This document shows, piece by piece, positions 1 through 8,985 of a stretch of DNA of 64,000 nt. The translations under genes were made by a program, and so were the position numbers. The DNA is from Alloalcanivorax balearicus MACL04 (GTDB lineage: Bacteria > Pseudomonadota > Gammaproteobacteria > Pseudomonadales > Alcanivoracaceae). The notes under the pieces were generated by a model. It worked only from the letters and a program-made list of their open reading frames with translations, had not been told where the DNA came from and searched no databases. How positions within the stretch are numbered: position 1 is the first letter of the stretch; every line of letters starts with the position of its first letter. The stretch lies in contig NZ_ARXS01000011.1 in assembly GCF_025532145.1 (NCBI RefSeq), forward strand, positions 62,001-126,000, given 5' to 3'.

Positions 1-1815
1 CGGTACCAGCAATACCCGCTGCGGGGAACGGGTGTCGTTGACGATCAGATAGCCGCCGGGCTTGTAGACGGTGTTGCTGCCCCAGTTCATGCCGCCGAAA
101 TAGCCCGGCCATTGCAGGCTGGGGGTCAGCCCCGGCGGTGTGAAATCGCCTTCGTAACGCAGTTTGCGAAACTGGATCCGGCAGTACAATTGATCGAACG
201 GGGTAGCGCCCCACATGGCGGCTTCCGACAACTTCTCCGCACCGATGGCAGGCATGCCCACCGAATAGGGTTGCGTTGGCGAGGTCCAGTCACCATCCAC
301 CGCGCCCTGCGGAACCGGGCGCTCTTCCACTTCGGCAATGGGGGTGCCGGTACGCCGGTCGAGCATGAAAATCTGACCGCGCTTGGTGGTTTGGATCAGC
401 GCTGGCACGGTATTGCCGCTACCGTCGTCCACATCGAACAAAGTGGGTTGGGAGGGCACGTCGTAATCCCAGATATCGTGATGTACGGTCTGGAATTTCC
501 AGCGTTCCTGTCCGGTACCAAGATCCAGGGCAACGATGGAGGAAGAATAGTCTTCATCCGCGTCGGTACGGTGACCGCCAAAGAAATCCGGAGTGGCATT
601 GCCGGTGGGCAGATAGATCAATCCCAATTCCTCATCCACCGCCGGCGTGGACCAGACATTCGGTGTGCCGCGGGTGTAGGTCTCGCCCTCCGCAGGCAGG
701 CCGATGAGCGTTGGATTGGCCAGATCCCAGGCCCAGGCCAGTTCTCCGCTGTCGGCGTGAAAGGCGCGGATCACGCCGGAGGGTTCGCCGGTCATCATGT
801 TATCGAACACCCAGCCGCCGATAATGATCAGTCCCCGCGCCACCGTGGGCGCCGAGGTCTGGAAATAAAAGCCGGGCTTCACCTCTCCCATGCCCTGTTT
901 CAGGTCCACGGTGCCGCCGTCGCCAAAAGAAGGGCAGAGAGCGCCGGTTTGCGCGTCCAGCTGGATCAGGCGGGCATCGATGGTGGATAGCACGATGCGG
1001 CCGGCGCAGGTCTCTTCGTTGTTGGAAGCCTGGTAATAACCCAGGCCCCGGCAACGTTGCCACAACGGTGAGGACGCTTCGGGATCGAAGCTCCATTTCT
1101 GTTCACCGCTGTCCGCATCCAGGGCGAACACTTTGTTATGCACGGTGCAGACATAAAGCGTGTCGCCCACCTGGATCGGTGTGTTCTGGTCCTCACCGCC
1201 GGCTCCGGGAGGGTTGGCATTGGGAATATCCCCGGTGCGAAAGGTCCAGGCCACTTCCAACCGGCCCACGTTATCGGGTGTGATCTGATCCTGCGGCGCA
1301 TAGCGGGTGCCGTCCTGCTGGCGTCCGTAGTGATGCCATTCCCGAGCCTGATCCGTCACTGTCAATGAGGGCGGTTCGGTCTTGCTGGCGATGATGGGGC
1401 CGGGATGGAAAGCATGAAAAATCGTCGCCGCCAGACCAAGCAGAATCACCGCCGCCACCGGATAGGCGGTGCCTCGTAAAGCCGGTGCCAGCAGCGCGAG
1501 CAGGAACAGCAGCACCGCCGGCGCGAACAGGCGGGATACCTGAGGCCAGAAATCCAGACCCACCTCCCACCAGGCCCACAACGCGGTGCCTATGAAAACG
1601 ATAGTGTATAGCCAGAAGCCCAGAGCCCGCCGGGCCATAACCAGGCCGCCGGAGACTATCAGGCCGATGCCGGTGAGACTGAAGTACCAGGAACCACCCA
1701 GCAGGATCAGGTAAATACCGCCGCTGAGCAGCCCGATGCCGGCGACCACCATGAGTAGGCCCACCAGGACGGTAACCGCGGATACCCAGGGCGACGCTTT
1801 TTCTTTTTGGTTCAT
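1..1815 (-). CDS. Membrane-bound PQQ-dependent dehydrogenase, glucose/quinate/shikimate family (3' end outside window)
   Basis: This quinoprotein oxidises a sugar or polyol (glucose or quinate type) on the periplasmic side and passes electrons to ubiquinone. About 605 codons are visible and the C-terminus lies beyond base 1. The first ~140 residues form about five hydrophobic segments, as in the Gcd/QuiA membrane anchor. The eight-bladed PQQ propeller follows, with WHHYGRQQDGTRYAP, NTPIQVGDTLYVCT, a TRGTPNVWSTPAVD blade and HHDIWDYDVPSQP. The ATG at 1813-1815 has an AGGAGG site ten bases upstream. The substrate cannot be told from the sequence. Family assignment is secure; glucose versus quinate is open. 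Confidence 0.9.
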   Translation of the reverse strand, partial: MNQKEKASPWVSAVTVLVGLLMVVAGIGLLSGGIYLILLGGSWYFSLTGIGLIVSGGLVMARRALGFWLYTIVFIGTALWAWWEVGLDFWPQVSRLFAPAVLLFLLALLAPALRGTAYPVAAVILLGLAATIFHAFHPGPIIASKTEPPSLTVTDQAREWHHYGRQQDGTRYAPQDQITPDNVGRLEVAWTFRTGDIPNANPPGAGGEDQNTPIQVGDTLYVCTVHNKVFALDADSGEQKWSFDPEASSPLWQRCRGLGYYQASNNEETCAGRIVLSTIDARLIQLDAQTGALCPSFGDGGTVDLKQGMGEVKPGFYFQTSAPTVARGLIIIGGWVFDNMMTGEPSGVIRAFHADSGELAWAWDLANPTLIGLPAEGETYTRGTPNVWSTPAVDEELGLIYLPTGNATPDFFGGHRTDADEDYSSSIVALDLGTGQERWKFQTVHHDIWDYDVPSQPTLFDVDDGSGNTVPALIQTTKRGQIFMLDRRTGTPIAEVEERPVPQGAVDGDWTSPTQPYSVGMPAIGAEKLSEAAMWGATPFDQLYCRIQFRKLRYEGDFTPPGLTPSLQWPGYFGGMNWGSNTVYKPGGYLIVNDTRSPQRVLLVP

Positions 1816-1950
1816 CAAACCAGCCTCCTATCCGGATGATCTGCTTCGAGATTGCCACAGCGCGGACCAGCGGACCACTGCCGACATGTGTCGAACCGTA
1901 CCATCCGCAAGCGATTAACCAGAGTCCAATTCAAACGCGAGGAGCCAACG

Positions 1951-2448
1951 ATGAGTAACGAGCTGACGATCACCCCCTGTCTCTGGTTCGACGGCCAGGC
2001 CGAACAAGCGGCGCGCTTTTACGTCGAGGTGTTTCCCGATTCACGCCTCACCGCCATCAGTCATTACGGTGAGGCGGGCAAGGAGATCCATGGCCAGCAT
2101 CCCGGTGATGTCATGGTGGTGGCCTTCGAGTTGCAGGGAAGTCCCTTCGTGGCTCTGAACGGCGGGCCACTGTTTACTTTTAATGAAGCGGTATCGTTTC
2201 AGGTTCCATGCCGGAGCCCGGAGGAACTGGATCATTATTGGGGGGCCTTGTCCGAGCGGGGCGATCCGAGCGCGCAGCAGTGCGGCTGGCTGAAGGACCG
2301 TTTCGGCCTGTCCTGGCAGGTATTTCCGGAGTGGTTGCCGAAGGCGCTGGAAGAGGCCGGTTCCGCCGGGGCGGCGCGGGTCACCGAGGCGATGATGGCG
2401 ATGAAGAAGCTGGACTGGCAGGCGCTGGAGCGGGCGCGCCGGGGGTGA
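1951..2448 (+). CDS. VOC superfamily protein, PhnB-like (3-demethylubiquinone methyltransferase-like fold)
   Basis: A 165-residue protein beginning MSNELTITPCLWFDGQAEQAARFY. This matches the PhnB-like branch of the vicinal-oxygen-chelate fold (paired beta-alpha-beta-beta-beta modules), including FVALNGGPLFTFNEAVSFQV and the GWLKDRFGLSWQVFPEWLP tail. Family members are mostly uncharacterised; some sit beside DNA-binding or stress genes. The ATG at 1951 is preceded by GAGGAG at 1938-1943. An upstream in-frame start at 1852 was rejected because it lacks a ribosome site and adds residues the family does not have. It is transcribed convergently with the exporter downstream. No substrate can be proposed. 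Confidence 0.85.
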   Translation: MSNELTITPCLWFDGQAEQAARFYVEVFPDSRLTAISHYGEAGKEIHGQHPGDVMVVAFELQGSPFVALNGGPLFTFNEAVSFQVPCRSPEELDHYWGALSERGDPSAQQCGWLKDRFGLSWQVFPEWLPKALEEAGSAGAARVTEAMMAMKKLDWQALERARRG

Positions 2449-2449
2449 T

Positions 2450-2472
2450 GCCGGGCTCGCAGGGAGCCCGGC
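2450..2472. terminator. Hairpin between convergent genes
   Basis: A perfect 9-bp stem, GCCGGGCTC / GAGCCCGGC, with a 5-base loop. It starts one base after the VOC stop codon and ends six bases before the stop of the opposing exporter gene. There is no U-run, so it may work as a bidirectional 3'-end stabiliser rather than a classical intrinsic terminator. Confidence 0.6.
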
Positions 2473-2478
2473 GTTGGG

Positions 2479-4056
2479 TCACGGGGTTTCGGTTTGCGTG
2501 GTGTCATCCGGGGCGGCCGGTATGGCCTGACGGCGGGCCAGCAACCAGCCCACCATCGCCGCGGTCACGGCAACGATGGTCGCGCCGATCAGGGCGTTGG
2601 TGTGCAAGGCCTGGGTAAAGCCCTCACGCGCCCCCGACAGCACCAGATCCGCCACGTCCGGCGGCAGCTGACTGGCGGCATCCAGAGCGCCGCCCAGGGT
2701 GTCACCGGCGGCCAGCGCCAGATCCGCTGGCAGATCAGGCGGCAGGACACCGGCCATGTGCGCACGATAAACCGCGGCGCCAGCGCTGCCGATCACCGCG
2801 ATACCCAGGGCCATGCCCAGTTCCGTGGCGGTCTCCGACGTTGCCGAGGCGGCGCCGGTCTTGTTGGGCGGAGCGGCGCTGACCACCATGTCGGTGCCCA
2901 GAATCATCATCGGCATGACTCCCACGCCCATGATCGTCATGCCGGCCACCAGCCAGGCCATGGTGTCCATACCGGTGACCATGGCCATGGCAAGGAAACC
3001 GAATACCGACAGCAGCAAGCCGACACTGACCAGCACGCCTCGACTCATATAGCGGGTCAGGCGTGGCACCAGCAGCGACACGATGGTCTGGATCACCGCT
3101 GGCGGCAGCATCACCAGACCGGCGTGTAATGGCGACAAACCCAGTACCCCTTGCAGATATTGGAACACCATCAGCCAGGCACCGGACAGCGCCAGCACGG
3201 TGAGCAGCATGGCCACCACCGAGGTGCTGAAAGTACGGTTGCGGAACAGCGCCAGATCGAACATCGGCTCCGCCAAACGGCGTTGCCGGCGCACGAACAG
3301 CGCGCCGATCACCAGCCCGGCGATGATGGAGAGCAAGGGCATCCACGATACGCCGTTGCGGGCCATGTCCTTCAAGCCGTAGATCACCGCGATGACCATG
3401 GCCACCGACAGCAGCGCGCTGAGAAAATCCTGGCGCCCGGCCTGCTCGTCGCGGAATTCCGGCAACAGTAGTGGACCGCACACCAGCAACAGCGCCATCA
3501 CTGGTACGCCCAGCAGAAACACCGAGCCCCACCAGAAAAACTCCAGCAGAGCGCCGCCCACCAGCGGACCGATGGCGCTGCCAACGATAAAGCCGGTCAT
3601 CCACACCGTAATCGCCACGGTGCGCTCGTGCTCCTGATGGAACATGTTGCGCAGCAGCGACAGGGTGGAGGGCATCAAGGTCGCGCCGGCGATGCCCAGC
3701 AGCGCGCGGGCGGCGATCAGCATTTCCGCGCTGGTGGCGAAGGCCGCCAACGCCGAAGCGGCACCGAAAGCGGTGGCCCCGGTCAGCAGCAGTTTGCGCC
3801 GACCGATACGGTCGCCCAGCGTGCCCATGGTCACCAGGAAGCCGGCGATCATGAAGCCGTAGATGTCGAGAATCCACAGCAACTGATCACTGGTGGGATG
3901 CAGGTCCGCGCTCAGTTGTGGCACCGCCAGATGCAGCACGGTCATGTCCAGAGCCAACAGCACCGTGGGCAGCATCAGCACCGCCAGACCCAGCCACTCG
4001 CGCCGCGTGGCGGCGGGCGGTGACGCATTGGAAGCTTCCATATTCTCCTGTGTCAC
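2479..4056 (-). CDS. MFS multidrug transporter, DHA2 (14-TM) family, SmvA/QacA-like
   Basis: A 525-residue integral inner-membrane protein expected to export cationic or lipophilic drugs by proton antiport. It has about 14 hydrophobic helices. Visible motifs are the DHA2 D1 motif around LLALDMTVLHLAVPQLSADL, motif A (GTLGDRIGRRKLLL) in loop 2-3 and motif C (GFIVGSAIGPLVGGALLEFF) in helix 5. Length and the W(I)LDIYGF helix resemble SmvA/QacA. The listed start MTQENMEAS gives a hydrophilic leader; MEAS at 4041 is an alternative. The upstream 200 bases hold no gene. No dedicated regulator is adjacent. Confidence 0.9.
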   Translation of the reverse strand: MTQENMEASNASPPAATRREWLGLAVLMLPTVLLALDMTVLHLAVPQLSADLHPTSDQLLWILDIYGFMIAGFLVTMGTLGDRIGRRKLLLTGATAFGAASALAAFATSAEMLIAARALLGIAGATLMPSTLSLLRNMFHQEHERTVAITVWMTGFIVGSAIGPLVGGALLEFFWWGSVFLLGVPVMALLLVCGPLLLPEFRDEQAGRQDFLSALLSVAMVIAVIYGLKDMARNGVSWMPLLSIIAGLVIGALFVRRQRRLAEPMFDLALFRNRTFSTSVVAMLLTVLALSGAWLMVFQYLQGVLGLSPLHAGLVMLPPAVIQTIVSLLVPRLTRYMSRGVLVSVGLLLSVFGFLAMAMVTGMDTMAWLVAGMTIMGVGVMPMMILGTDMVVSAAPPNKTGAASATSETATELGMALGIAVIGSAGAAVYRAHMAGVLPPDLPADLALAAGDTLGGALDAASQLPPDVADLVLSGAREGFTQALHTNALIGATIVAVTAAMVGWLLARRQAIPAAPDDTTQTETP

Positions 4057-4258
4057 AGTCGTTATCCTTTCACTTACTACAAGATGCCGCGCGGTACGCC
4101 ACCATAGGTTAGTTGGAACGGGGGTGGCGGGAACGGGCCGAAGGTTTCCCGTTATGGCAACGCGACAGAGGAACCTCCATGAGGTTCGGGTATGCCCAAA
4201 GGGCAGTGTGAAGAGCGTGGGTCAGTCGCTCGGCGGGTTGGTCGGCGAACCGGACCGG

Positions 4259-4606
4259 TTACATGGCGCGGCCGTCGAACCGCTGCACGGGAACCGAATC
4301 CAGGTCGACACCTTCCAGACAACGTATGTTGATCGCCGCCATCCGATTGCCTTTCGGATCCACCCCTTCACCGTAGGGATGAATGCCGCATTTCGGGCAA
4401 AAGTGATGCTGGATCACATGCTGATTGAAGGTGTAGGTGGCGATGTCGTCCTCCGCCGTCAGCAAGCGAAGGTGATCCCGGGGAATGAACCACATCAGGG
4501 ATCCCTTGCGCTGACAGATGGAGCAGTTACAGGACATGGCGCCGTCCAACTCGCCTTCGGCTTCGAAGGCGACGTTTCCGCAATGACAACTTCCTTTGTA
4601 GTTCAT
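4259..4606 (-). CDS. GFA/CENP-V family zinc protein
   Basis: A 115-residue member of the Gfa family (glutathione-dependent formaldehyde-activating-like, also called CENP-V domain). The zinc ligands of the fold are visible: C7-H-C9 near the start, C26-N-C28-S-I-C31, and C70-P-K-C73. The core YKGSCHCGNVAFEAEGEL is typical. Most members have no demonstrated activity, so glutathione or aldehyde metabolism should not be assumed. The ATG has a clear GGAGAG sequence nearby (4611-4617 on the opposite strand). It is a monocistronic-looking gene between the exporter and the LysR gene. Confidence 0.88.
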   Translation of the reverse strand: MNYKGSCHCGNVAFEAEGELDGAMSCNCSICQRKGSLMWFIPRDHLRLLTAEDDIATYTFNQHVIQHHFCPKCGIHPYGEGVDPKGNRMAAINIRCLEGVDLDSVPVQRFDGRAM

Positions 4607-4765
4607 CGGTCTCTCCTTTCTTTTGAGTCGTCATTGAGTCGAACGACGGGGTGAGGAATTCGACATCGTGTCCAAGGTTAACGCCAGGAAATGACATAGG
4701 GAAGACATCGGATAGGGAAAAGATCGCGGCTTGTGAGCCATGACACCCATGCGTCTCGCCCGGCG

Positions 4766-5701
4766 TCAAACCGCCTGTGGTGCCGGCGCCGCTGTCAGCC
4801 CGCCGCTCTCCCGGAAATGTTCGATTTCCGCCACCAGCCAATCCCGAAACAACAGCAACAACGGATTCTCCGCTTTCTGTTCCGGCAGGATGAAGTGGTA
4901 AGCCCAGGAGCTGCGATAGCTGTGCGGTAATGGAATGATCAGCCGGCCGGAGGCCAGTTCCTCGCGGATCAGGAATGGTGGAATCAGGGCGATCCCCATG
5001 TCCTGCATGGCGGCTTCGGCCAGCATGGTGAACAGCTCGAAACGCGGGCCGGTCATGTCCCGTTCCACCCGCAGGCCGGCGGAATCGAACCACTCACGCC
5101 AGGCGTAGGGGCGGGTGGTCTGTTGCAGCAGGGTGAGGCCGGCGATGGTCTGTGCGTCCAGCTCCCGTTCCGGGGCGATCAGCCGCGGGCTGCACACCGG
5201 CATCGGCTCCTCATGCATTAACAGGGTGGCTTCGGTGCCGGGCCAGTCGCCATCGCCGAAATAGATCGCCGCGTCGAAGCGGGTCTCGGCGAACAGAAAC
5301 GGCTTGGTACGGTTGGTCAGATTGACGGTGACACCGGGGTGGGCGCGGCGGAAGTCCTTCAGCCGTGGCAGCAGCCAGCGGGTGCCGAAGGTGGGCACCA
5401 CCGCCAGTTCCAGGGTGTTGGCGGCGCCGTGGTCCCCCATCACCGCCAGTGTATCCCGTTCCAATTCATCAAGATGGACGCTGACCCGGCGGCTGTAATC
5501 GCGGCCCGCTTCGGTGAGTCGCACGCCCGGACGTGAGCGGCGGAACAGTTTGACGCCGAGAAAGTCCTCCAGGGCCGCGATCTGGCGGCAAATGGCGCTT
5601 TGCGTCAGGGCCAGTTCCTCGGCGGCCTTGGTGAAGCTCTGATGGCGCGCGGCCGCCTCGAAGCCGATCAGAGCGGTGGTGCTGGGGATCTTGCGTCGCA
5701 T
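4766..5701 (-). CDS. gcdR: LysR-family regulator of glutarate catabolism, GcdR-like
   Basis: A 311-residue LysR regulator: an N-terminal winged HTH (FEAAARHQSFTKAAEELALTQSAICRQIAALEDFLGVKLF given here in part by positions ~9-47) and a periplasmic-binding-protein-like effector domain. The N-terminus is of the GcvA type. It is divergent from gcdH-gcdG, the arrangement in which GcdR activates glutaryl-CoA dehydrogenase genes in pseudomonads. The same frame stays open far upstream over gcdH. MRRKIPSTTAL at 5701 was chosen because it aligns with the usual LysR start and sits just before the divergent promoter region (5702-5881). Effector is probably glutarate or its CoA ester; this is inferred from context. 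Confidence 0.82.
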   Translation of the reverse strand: MRRKIPSTTALIGFEAAARHQSFTKAAEELALTQSAICRQIAALEDFLGVKLFRRSRPGVRLTEAGRDYSRRVSVHLDELERDTLAVMGDHGAANTLELAVVPTFGTRWLLPRLKDFRRAHPGVTVNLTNRTKPFLFAETRFDAAIYFGDGDWPGTEATLLMHEEPMPVCSPRLIAPERELDAQTIAGLTLLQQTTRPYAWREWFDSAGLRVERDMTGPRFELFTMLAEAAMQDMGIALIPPFLIREELASGRLIIPLPHSYRSSWAYHFILPEQKAENPLLLLFRDWLVAEIEHFRESGGLTAAPAPQAV

Positions 5702-5881
5702 GCGGGTCTTCCCGGTCGGTTTTCGTTCACAAGTGATAAAATAGCACAAAGGCGTGCGAGAAAGTGGCTTGTTCTGACCGCCGCGGCCTGTATAGCATGG
5801 CGCCAAACCCGCCCAAATAGCGCCTTCGTGCCTGACCGGGCAGTCTCTCATCCCTTCTTGAAGTGAAAAGGTGGAATAACC

Positions 5882-7066
5882 GTGGCCAATAACGCAGCCT
5901 TTGACTGGGCGAGCCCCCTCCTGCTGGATCAGCAACTCACCGAAGACGAGCGCATGGTGCGTGACACCGCCTACCAGTACGCGCAGGACAAACTCATGCC
6001 GCGGGTGCTCAACGCCTTCCGCAACGAGCACACCGACGTGGAAATCTTCCGTGAAATGGGCGAACTCGGGTTGCTGGGCGCTACCATTCCGGAAGCTTAC
6101 GGTGGTGCCGGCCTCAACTATGTGTGCTACGGCCTGATCGCCCGGGAAGTGGAACGGGTGGATTCCGGTTACCGCTCCATGATGAGCGTGCAGTCTTCCC
6201 TGGTGATGGTGCCGATCAACGAGTTCGGCAGCGAAGAGCAAAAGCAGAAATACCTGCCGAAGCTGGCCAGTGGCGAATGGATCGGTTGCTTCGGTCTGAC
6301 CGAACCGGACCACGGTTCCGATCCGGGCGGCATGGTCACCCGCGCCAAGAAAACCGACGGCGGCTATCTGCTCTCCGGTGCCAAGATGTGGATCACCAAC
6401 AGCCCCATCGCCGATGTGTTCGTGGTCTGGGCCAAGACCGAGGATGACAAGATTCGCGGCTTTATTCTGGAGAAAGGCTGGGAAGGTCTGAGTGCCCCGG
6501 CGATTCACGGCAAGGTCGGCCTGCGCGCGTCCATCACCGGTGAAATCGTCATGGACAACGTGTTCGTGCCGGAGGAAAACCTGATGCCGGGCGTGTCCGG
6601 TCTGCGTGGTCCGTTCACCTGCCTGAACTCCGCCCGCTACGGTATTGCCTGGGGCGCCCTGGGCGCCGCCGAATTTTGCTGGCACACCGCCCGCCAGTAC
6701 ACCCTGGATCGCAAACAGTTCGGCCGCCCGTTGGCCGCCAACCAGTTGATCCAGAAAAAACTGGCGGACATGCAGACGGAAATCACCCTGGCATTACAGG
6801 GTTGCCTGCGCCTGGGCCGGATGAAGGACGAAGGCACCGCGGCGGTGGAAATTACCTCGATCATGAAGCGTAATTCCTGCGGCAAGTCCCTGGACATCGC
6901 GCGCCTGGCCCGGGACATGATGGGCGGCAACGGCATTTCCGACGAGTTCGGCGTGGCCCGCCACTTGGTTAACCTGGAAGTAGTGAATACCTACGAAGGG
7001 ACCCACGACGTGCACGCGCTGATCCTCGGCCGCGCGCAAACCGGCCTGCAAGCCTTCACCAACTAA
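5882..7066 (+). CDS. gcdH: Glutaryl-CoA dehydrogenase
   Basis: A 394-residue FAD-dependent acyl-CoA dehydrogenase that oxidises and decarboxylates glutaryl-CoA to crotonyl-CoA in lysine/tryptophan breakdown, in the cytoplasm, with electrons to ETF. Visible signatures are [16 protein letters not shown] (FAD/substrate region), [18 protein letters not shown] and the C-terminal [18 protein letters not shown]. In that last motif Glu372 is the expected catalytic base. YEGTHDVH and [11 protein letters not shown] are more typical of GcdH than of short-chain dehydrogenases. The start is a GTG at 5882. Nine bases separate it from gcdG, forming an operon driven from the gcdR-gcdH intergenic region. Confidence 0.95.
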   Translation: MANNAAFDWASPLLLDQQLTEDERMVRDTAYQYAQDKLMPRVLNAFRNEHTDVEIFREMGELGLLGATIPEAYGGAGLNYVCYGLIAREVERVDSGYRSMMSVQSSLVMVPINEFGSEEQKQKYLPKLASGEWIGCFGLTEPDHGSDPGGMVTRAKKTDGGYLLSGAKMWITNSPIADVFVVWAKTEDDKIRGFILEKGWEGLSAPAIHGKVGLRASITGEIVMDNVFVPEENLMPGVSGLRGPFTCLNSARYGIAWGALGAAEFCWHTARQYTLDRKQFGRPLAANQLIQKKLADMQTEITLALQGCLRLGRMKDEGTAAVEITSIMKRNSCGKSLDIARLARDMMGGNGISDEFGVARHLVNLEVVNTYEGTHDVHALILGRAQTGLQAFTN

Positions 7067-7075
7067 GGGGCTTTT

Positions 7076-8308
7076 ATGAGTGGCGCGCTGTCGCACCTGC
7101 GCGTGCTCGATCTGTCCCGTGTTCTGGCCGGCCCCTGGGCCGGTCAGATCCTGGGCGATCTGGGCGCCGAGGTGATCAAGGTGGAGCGGCCCGGCAGCGG
7201 TGACGATACCCGTATCTGGGGGCCGCCCTACGCCAAGGACGCGGAGGGTCATGACAGTGACCAGTCCGCTTATTATCTGTGCACCAATCGCAACAAGAAA
7301 TCGGTGGCCATCGATATCGCCCACCCGGAAGGGCAGGCGCTAATCCGTGAACTGGCCGCGCAAAGCGATGTGGTGATCGAGAACTTCAAAAAAGGCGGCC
7401 TGCGCCGTTATGGTCTGGACTATGAATCTCTGTCCGCGGACAACCCCGGCCTGATTTATTGCTCCATCACCGGCTTCGGTCAGACCGGGCCATACTCCAG
7501 CCGCCCCGGCTACGATTTTCTGATTCAGGCCATGGGCGGATTGATGAGCATCACCGGCCATCGCGATGATGAGCCCGGAGCCGGCCCGATGAAAGTGGGC
7601 GTGGCGCTCACCGACATCACCACCGGTCTGTATTCCACCATCGCCATTCTGGGCGCTTTGGAGCATCGCAATCAGACCGGCGAAGGCCAGCACATCGACA
7701 TGGCACTGCTGGATGTGCAGATTGCTTGTCTGGCCAATCAGACGCTCAATTATCTCACCACCGGCAAGGCTCCGACGCGCATGGGCAATGCTCATCCCAG
7801 CGTGGTGCCGTACCAGGATTTCCCCACCGCCGACGGTGATGTGATCCTGGCCATCGGCAACGACGGTCAGTTCGCCCGCTTCTGTGAGGTGGCCGGACAC
7901 CCGGAATGGGCCGTGGACGACCGCTACGCCACCAACCGGGCCCGGGTGGACAATCGCGATACCCTGATTCCGTTGATGCGGCAGGCCACGGTGATGCGCA
8001 CCACCCGGGAATGGATCGAGGTTCTGGAGCAGGCTGGTGTGCCCTGCGGGCCGGTCAACAGCATCGCCGATGTGTTTCAGGATCCCCACGTTCAGGCCCG
8101 GGGCATGCAACTGGAAATGCCACATCCGAGTCTGGGCACGGTACCGCAGGTGGCCAGCCCGCTGCGGCTGTCGGCGTCACCGGTGGAGTATCGCACGGCG
8201 CCGCCGCGCCTGGGCGAGCATACCGACGAGGTGCTGGCGGAAACGCTGGGGTTGTCCGCCGAAGCGATCCAGCGGCTGCGCGCGGAGCGTATTGCCGGGC
8301 AGAACTGA
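7076..8308 (+). CDS. gcdG: CaiB/BaiF family III CoA-transferase (succinyl-CoA:glutarate CoA-transferase, GcdG-like)
   Basis: A 410-residue family III CoA-transferase. By context it activates glutarate with CoA from succinyl-CoA to feed gcdH. The N-terminal motif RVLDLSRVLAGPWAGQILGDLGAEVIKVE and the internal GVALTDITTG are characteristic. Asp180 in the latter is the expected nucleophile that forms aspartyl anhydride intermediates in this family. The C-terminal HTDEVL.E.LGLS tail is also standard. It starts nine bases after gcdH with AAGGGG at 7065-7070. Substrate identity is inferred from the gcdR-gcdH neighbourhood, which is conserved in pseudomonads. Confidence 0.88.
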   Translation: MSGALSHLRVLDLSRVLAGPWAGQILGDLGAEVIKVERPGSGDDTRIWGPPYAKDAEGHDSDQSAYYLCTNRNKKSVAIDIAHPEGQALIRELAAQSDVVIENFKKGGLRRYGLDYESLSADNPGLIYCSITGFGQTGPYSSRPGYDFLIQAMGGLMSITGHRDDEPGAGPMKVGVALTDITTGLYSTIAILGALEHRNQTGEGQHIDMALLDVQIACLANQTLNYLTTGKAPTRMGNAHPSVVPYQDFPTADGDVILAIGNDGQFARFCEVAGHPEWAVDDRYATNRARVDNRDTLIPLMRQATVMRTTREWIEVLEQAGVPCGPVNSIADVFQDPHVQARGMQLEMPHPSLGTVPQVASPLRLSASPVEYRTAPPRLGEHTDEVLAETLGLSAEAIQRLRAERIAGQN

Positions 8309-8345
8309 TTGCGGCTCGCTTCCCTCGGGGAGAGCTACGAAGCCG

Positions 8346-8416
8346 CTGTGGGAGCTTGCCCCGCAAGCGAATTCTTCTAATGCAGCGTAATTCGCTTGCA
8401 GGGCAAGCTCCCACAG
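8346..8416. repeat. REP-like inverted palindrome, copy a
   Basis: Perfect 16-bp outer arms (CTGTGGGAGCTTGCCC at 8346-8361 and its complement at 8401-8416) enclose a second inverted pair, GCAAGCGAATT (8363-8373) and AATTCGCTTGC (8389-8399). It lies between the convergent gcdG and YciI-like genes. Related copies occur at 36171-36267, 46130-46205 and 56401-56469, with a half copy near 52152. Likely roles are 3'-end mRNA stabilisation or termination; a RAYT-type mobilisation origin is inference. Confidence 0.88.
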
Positions 8417-8434
8417 TGGTTTCGTAGAGCTCCT

Positions 8435-8803
8435 TCAATACCGCCCTTCCTCGCGCAATGCCTCCTCGATCGGGCGCACTTCAATCGTGCCCAGCCGCGC
8501 CGACGGCCAGCCCTGGGCCAGGCGCAGGGCTTCATCGAAATCCCGTGCTTCGATCAGGAAAAAACCACCCAACTGCTCCTTGGTTTCCGCGAACGGACCA
8601 TCGGTGACGGAGATCTTGCCGCCACGGATGCGGGTGGTTTTGGCCCGGCGCGCGCTTTGTAGCGCGTGGGTGTTGACCAGGTGGCCCCCGGCGCGCAGGG
8701 TTTCCACATAGTCCAGCGTTTCCTGGCGCAGCGCCTGCCATTGTTCCGGCGTCAGATCGGTGAGGGCCTGTTCCGCTTCATAGGCCAGACAGAGAAATTT
8801 CAT
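8435..8803 (-). CDS. YciI-related (YCII/DGPF domain) protein
   Basis: A 122-residue protein of the YCII/DGPF family (dimeric alpha-beta barrel fold). The signature TDGPFAETKEQLGGFFLIEA is present, preceded by MKFLCLAYEAEQAL and followed by a short acidic C-terminal segment with E-A-L-R. Members often accompany sigma factors or act as small enzymes, but no general function is established. The ATG at 8801-8803 is followed by an A/T-rich leader. It converges on the REP-like palindrome downstream of gcdG and is divergent from the AraC gene across 182 bases. Confidence 0.9.
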   Translation of the reverse strand: MKFLCLAYEAEQALTDLTPEQWQALRQETLDYVETLRAGGHLVNTHALQSARRAKTTRIRGGKISVTDGPFAETKEQLGGFFLIEARDFDEALRLAQGWPSARLGTIEVRPIEEALREEGRY

Positions 8804-8985
8804 TTTTTATTCCTATGGGATGCTGTTATCACTGAAGAATAGAGGGGCGCCGCACAAATGTTCCAGACTGCCCCCGCTCGGGGCTGTATTGATGATCAAT
8901 TCCACTAACCGATTTCTGTACCTATTTCTGTAATAGTAATGACGCCACGGGGCGAATTCGCTCCAGACAGTGGCAAGGAACGGCA

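Noticed and set aside
1271-1858. A 195-codon frame at the start of the PQQ dehydrogenase region
   Set aside because: Out of frame with the long dehydrogenase reading that starts at 1815 and continues to the window edge.
4766-6685. A 639-codon frame beginning far inside gcdH on the opposite strand
   Set aside because: Only the last 311 codons are LysR-like; the remainder is antisense to gcdH and the promoter region.
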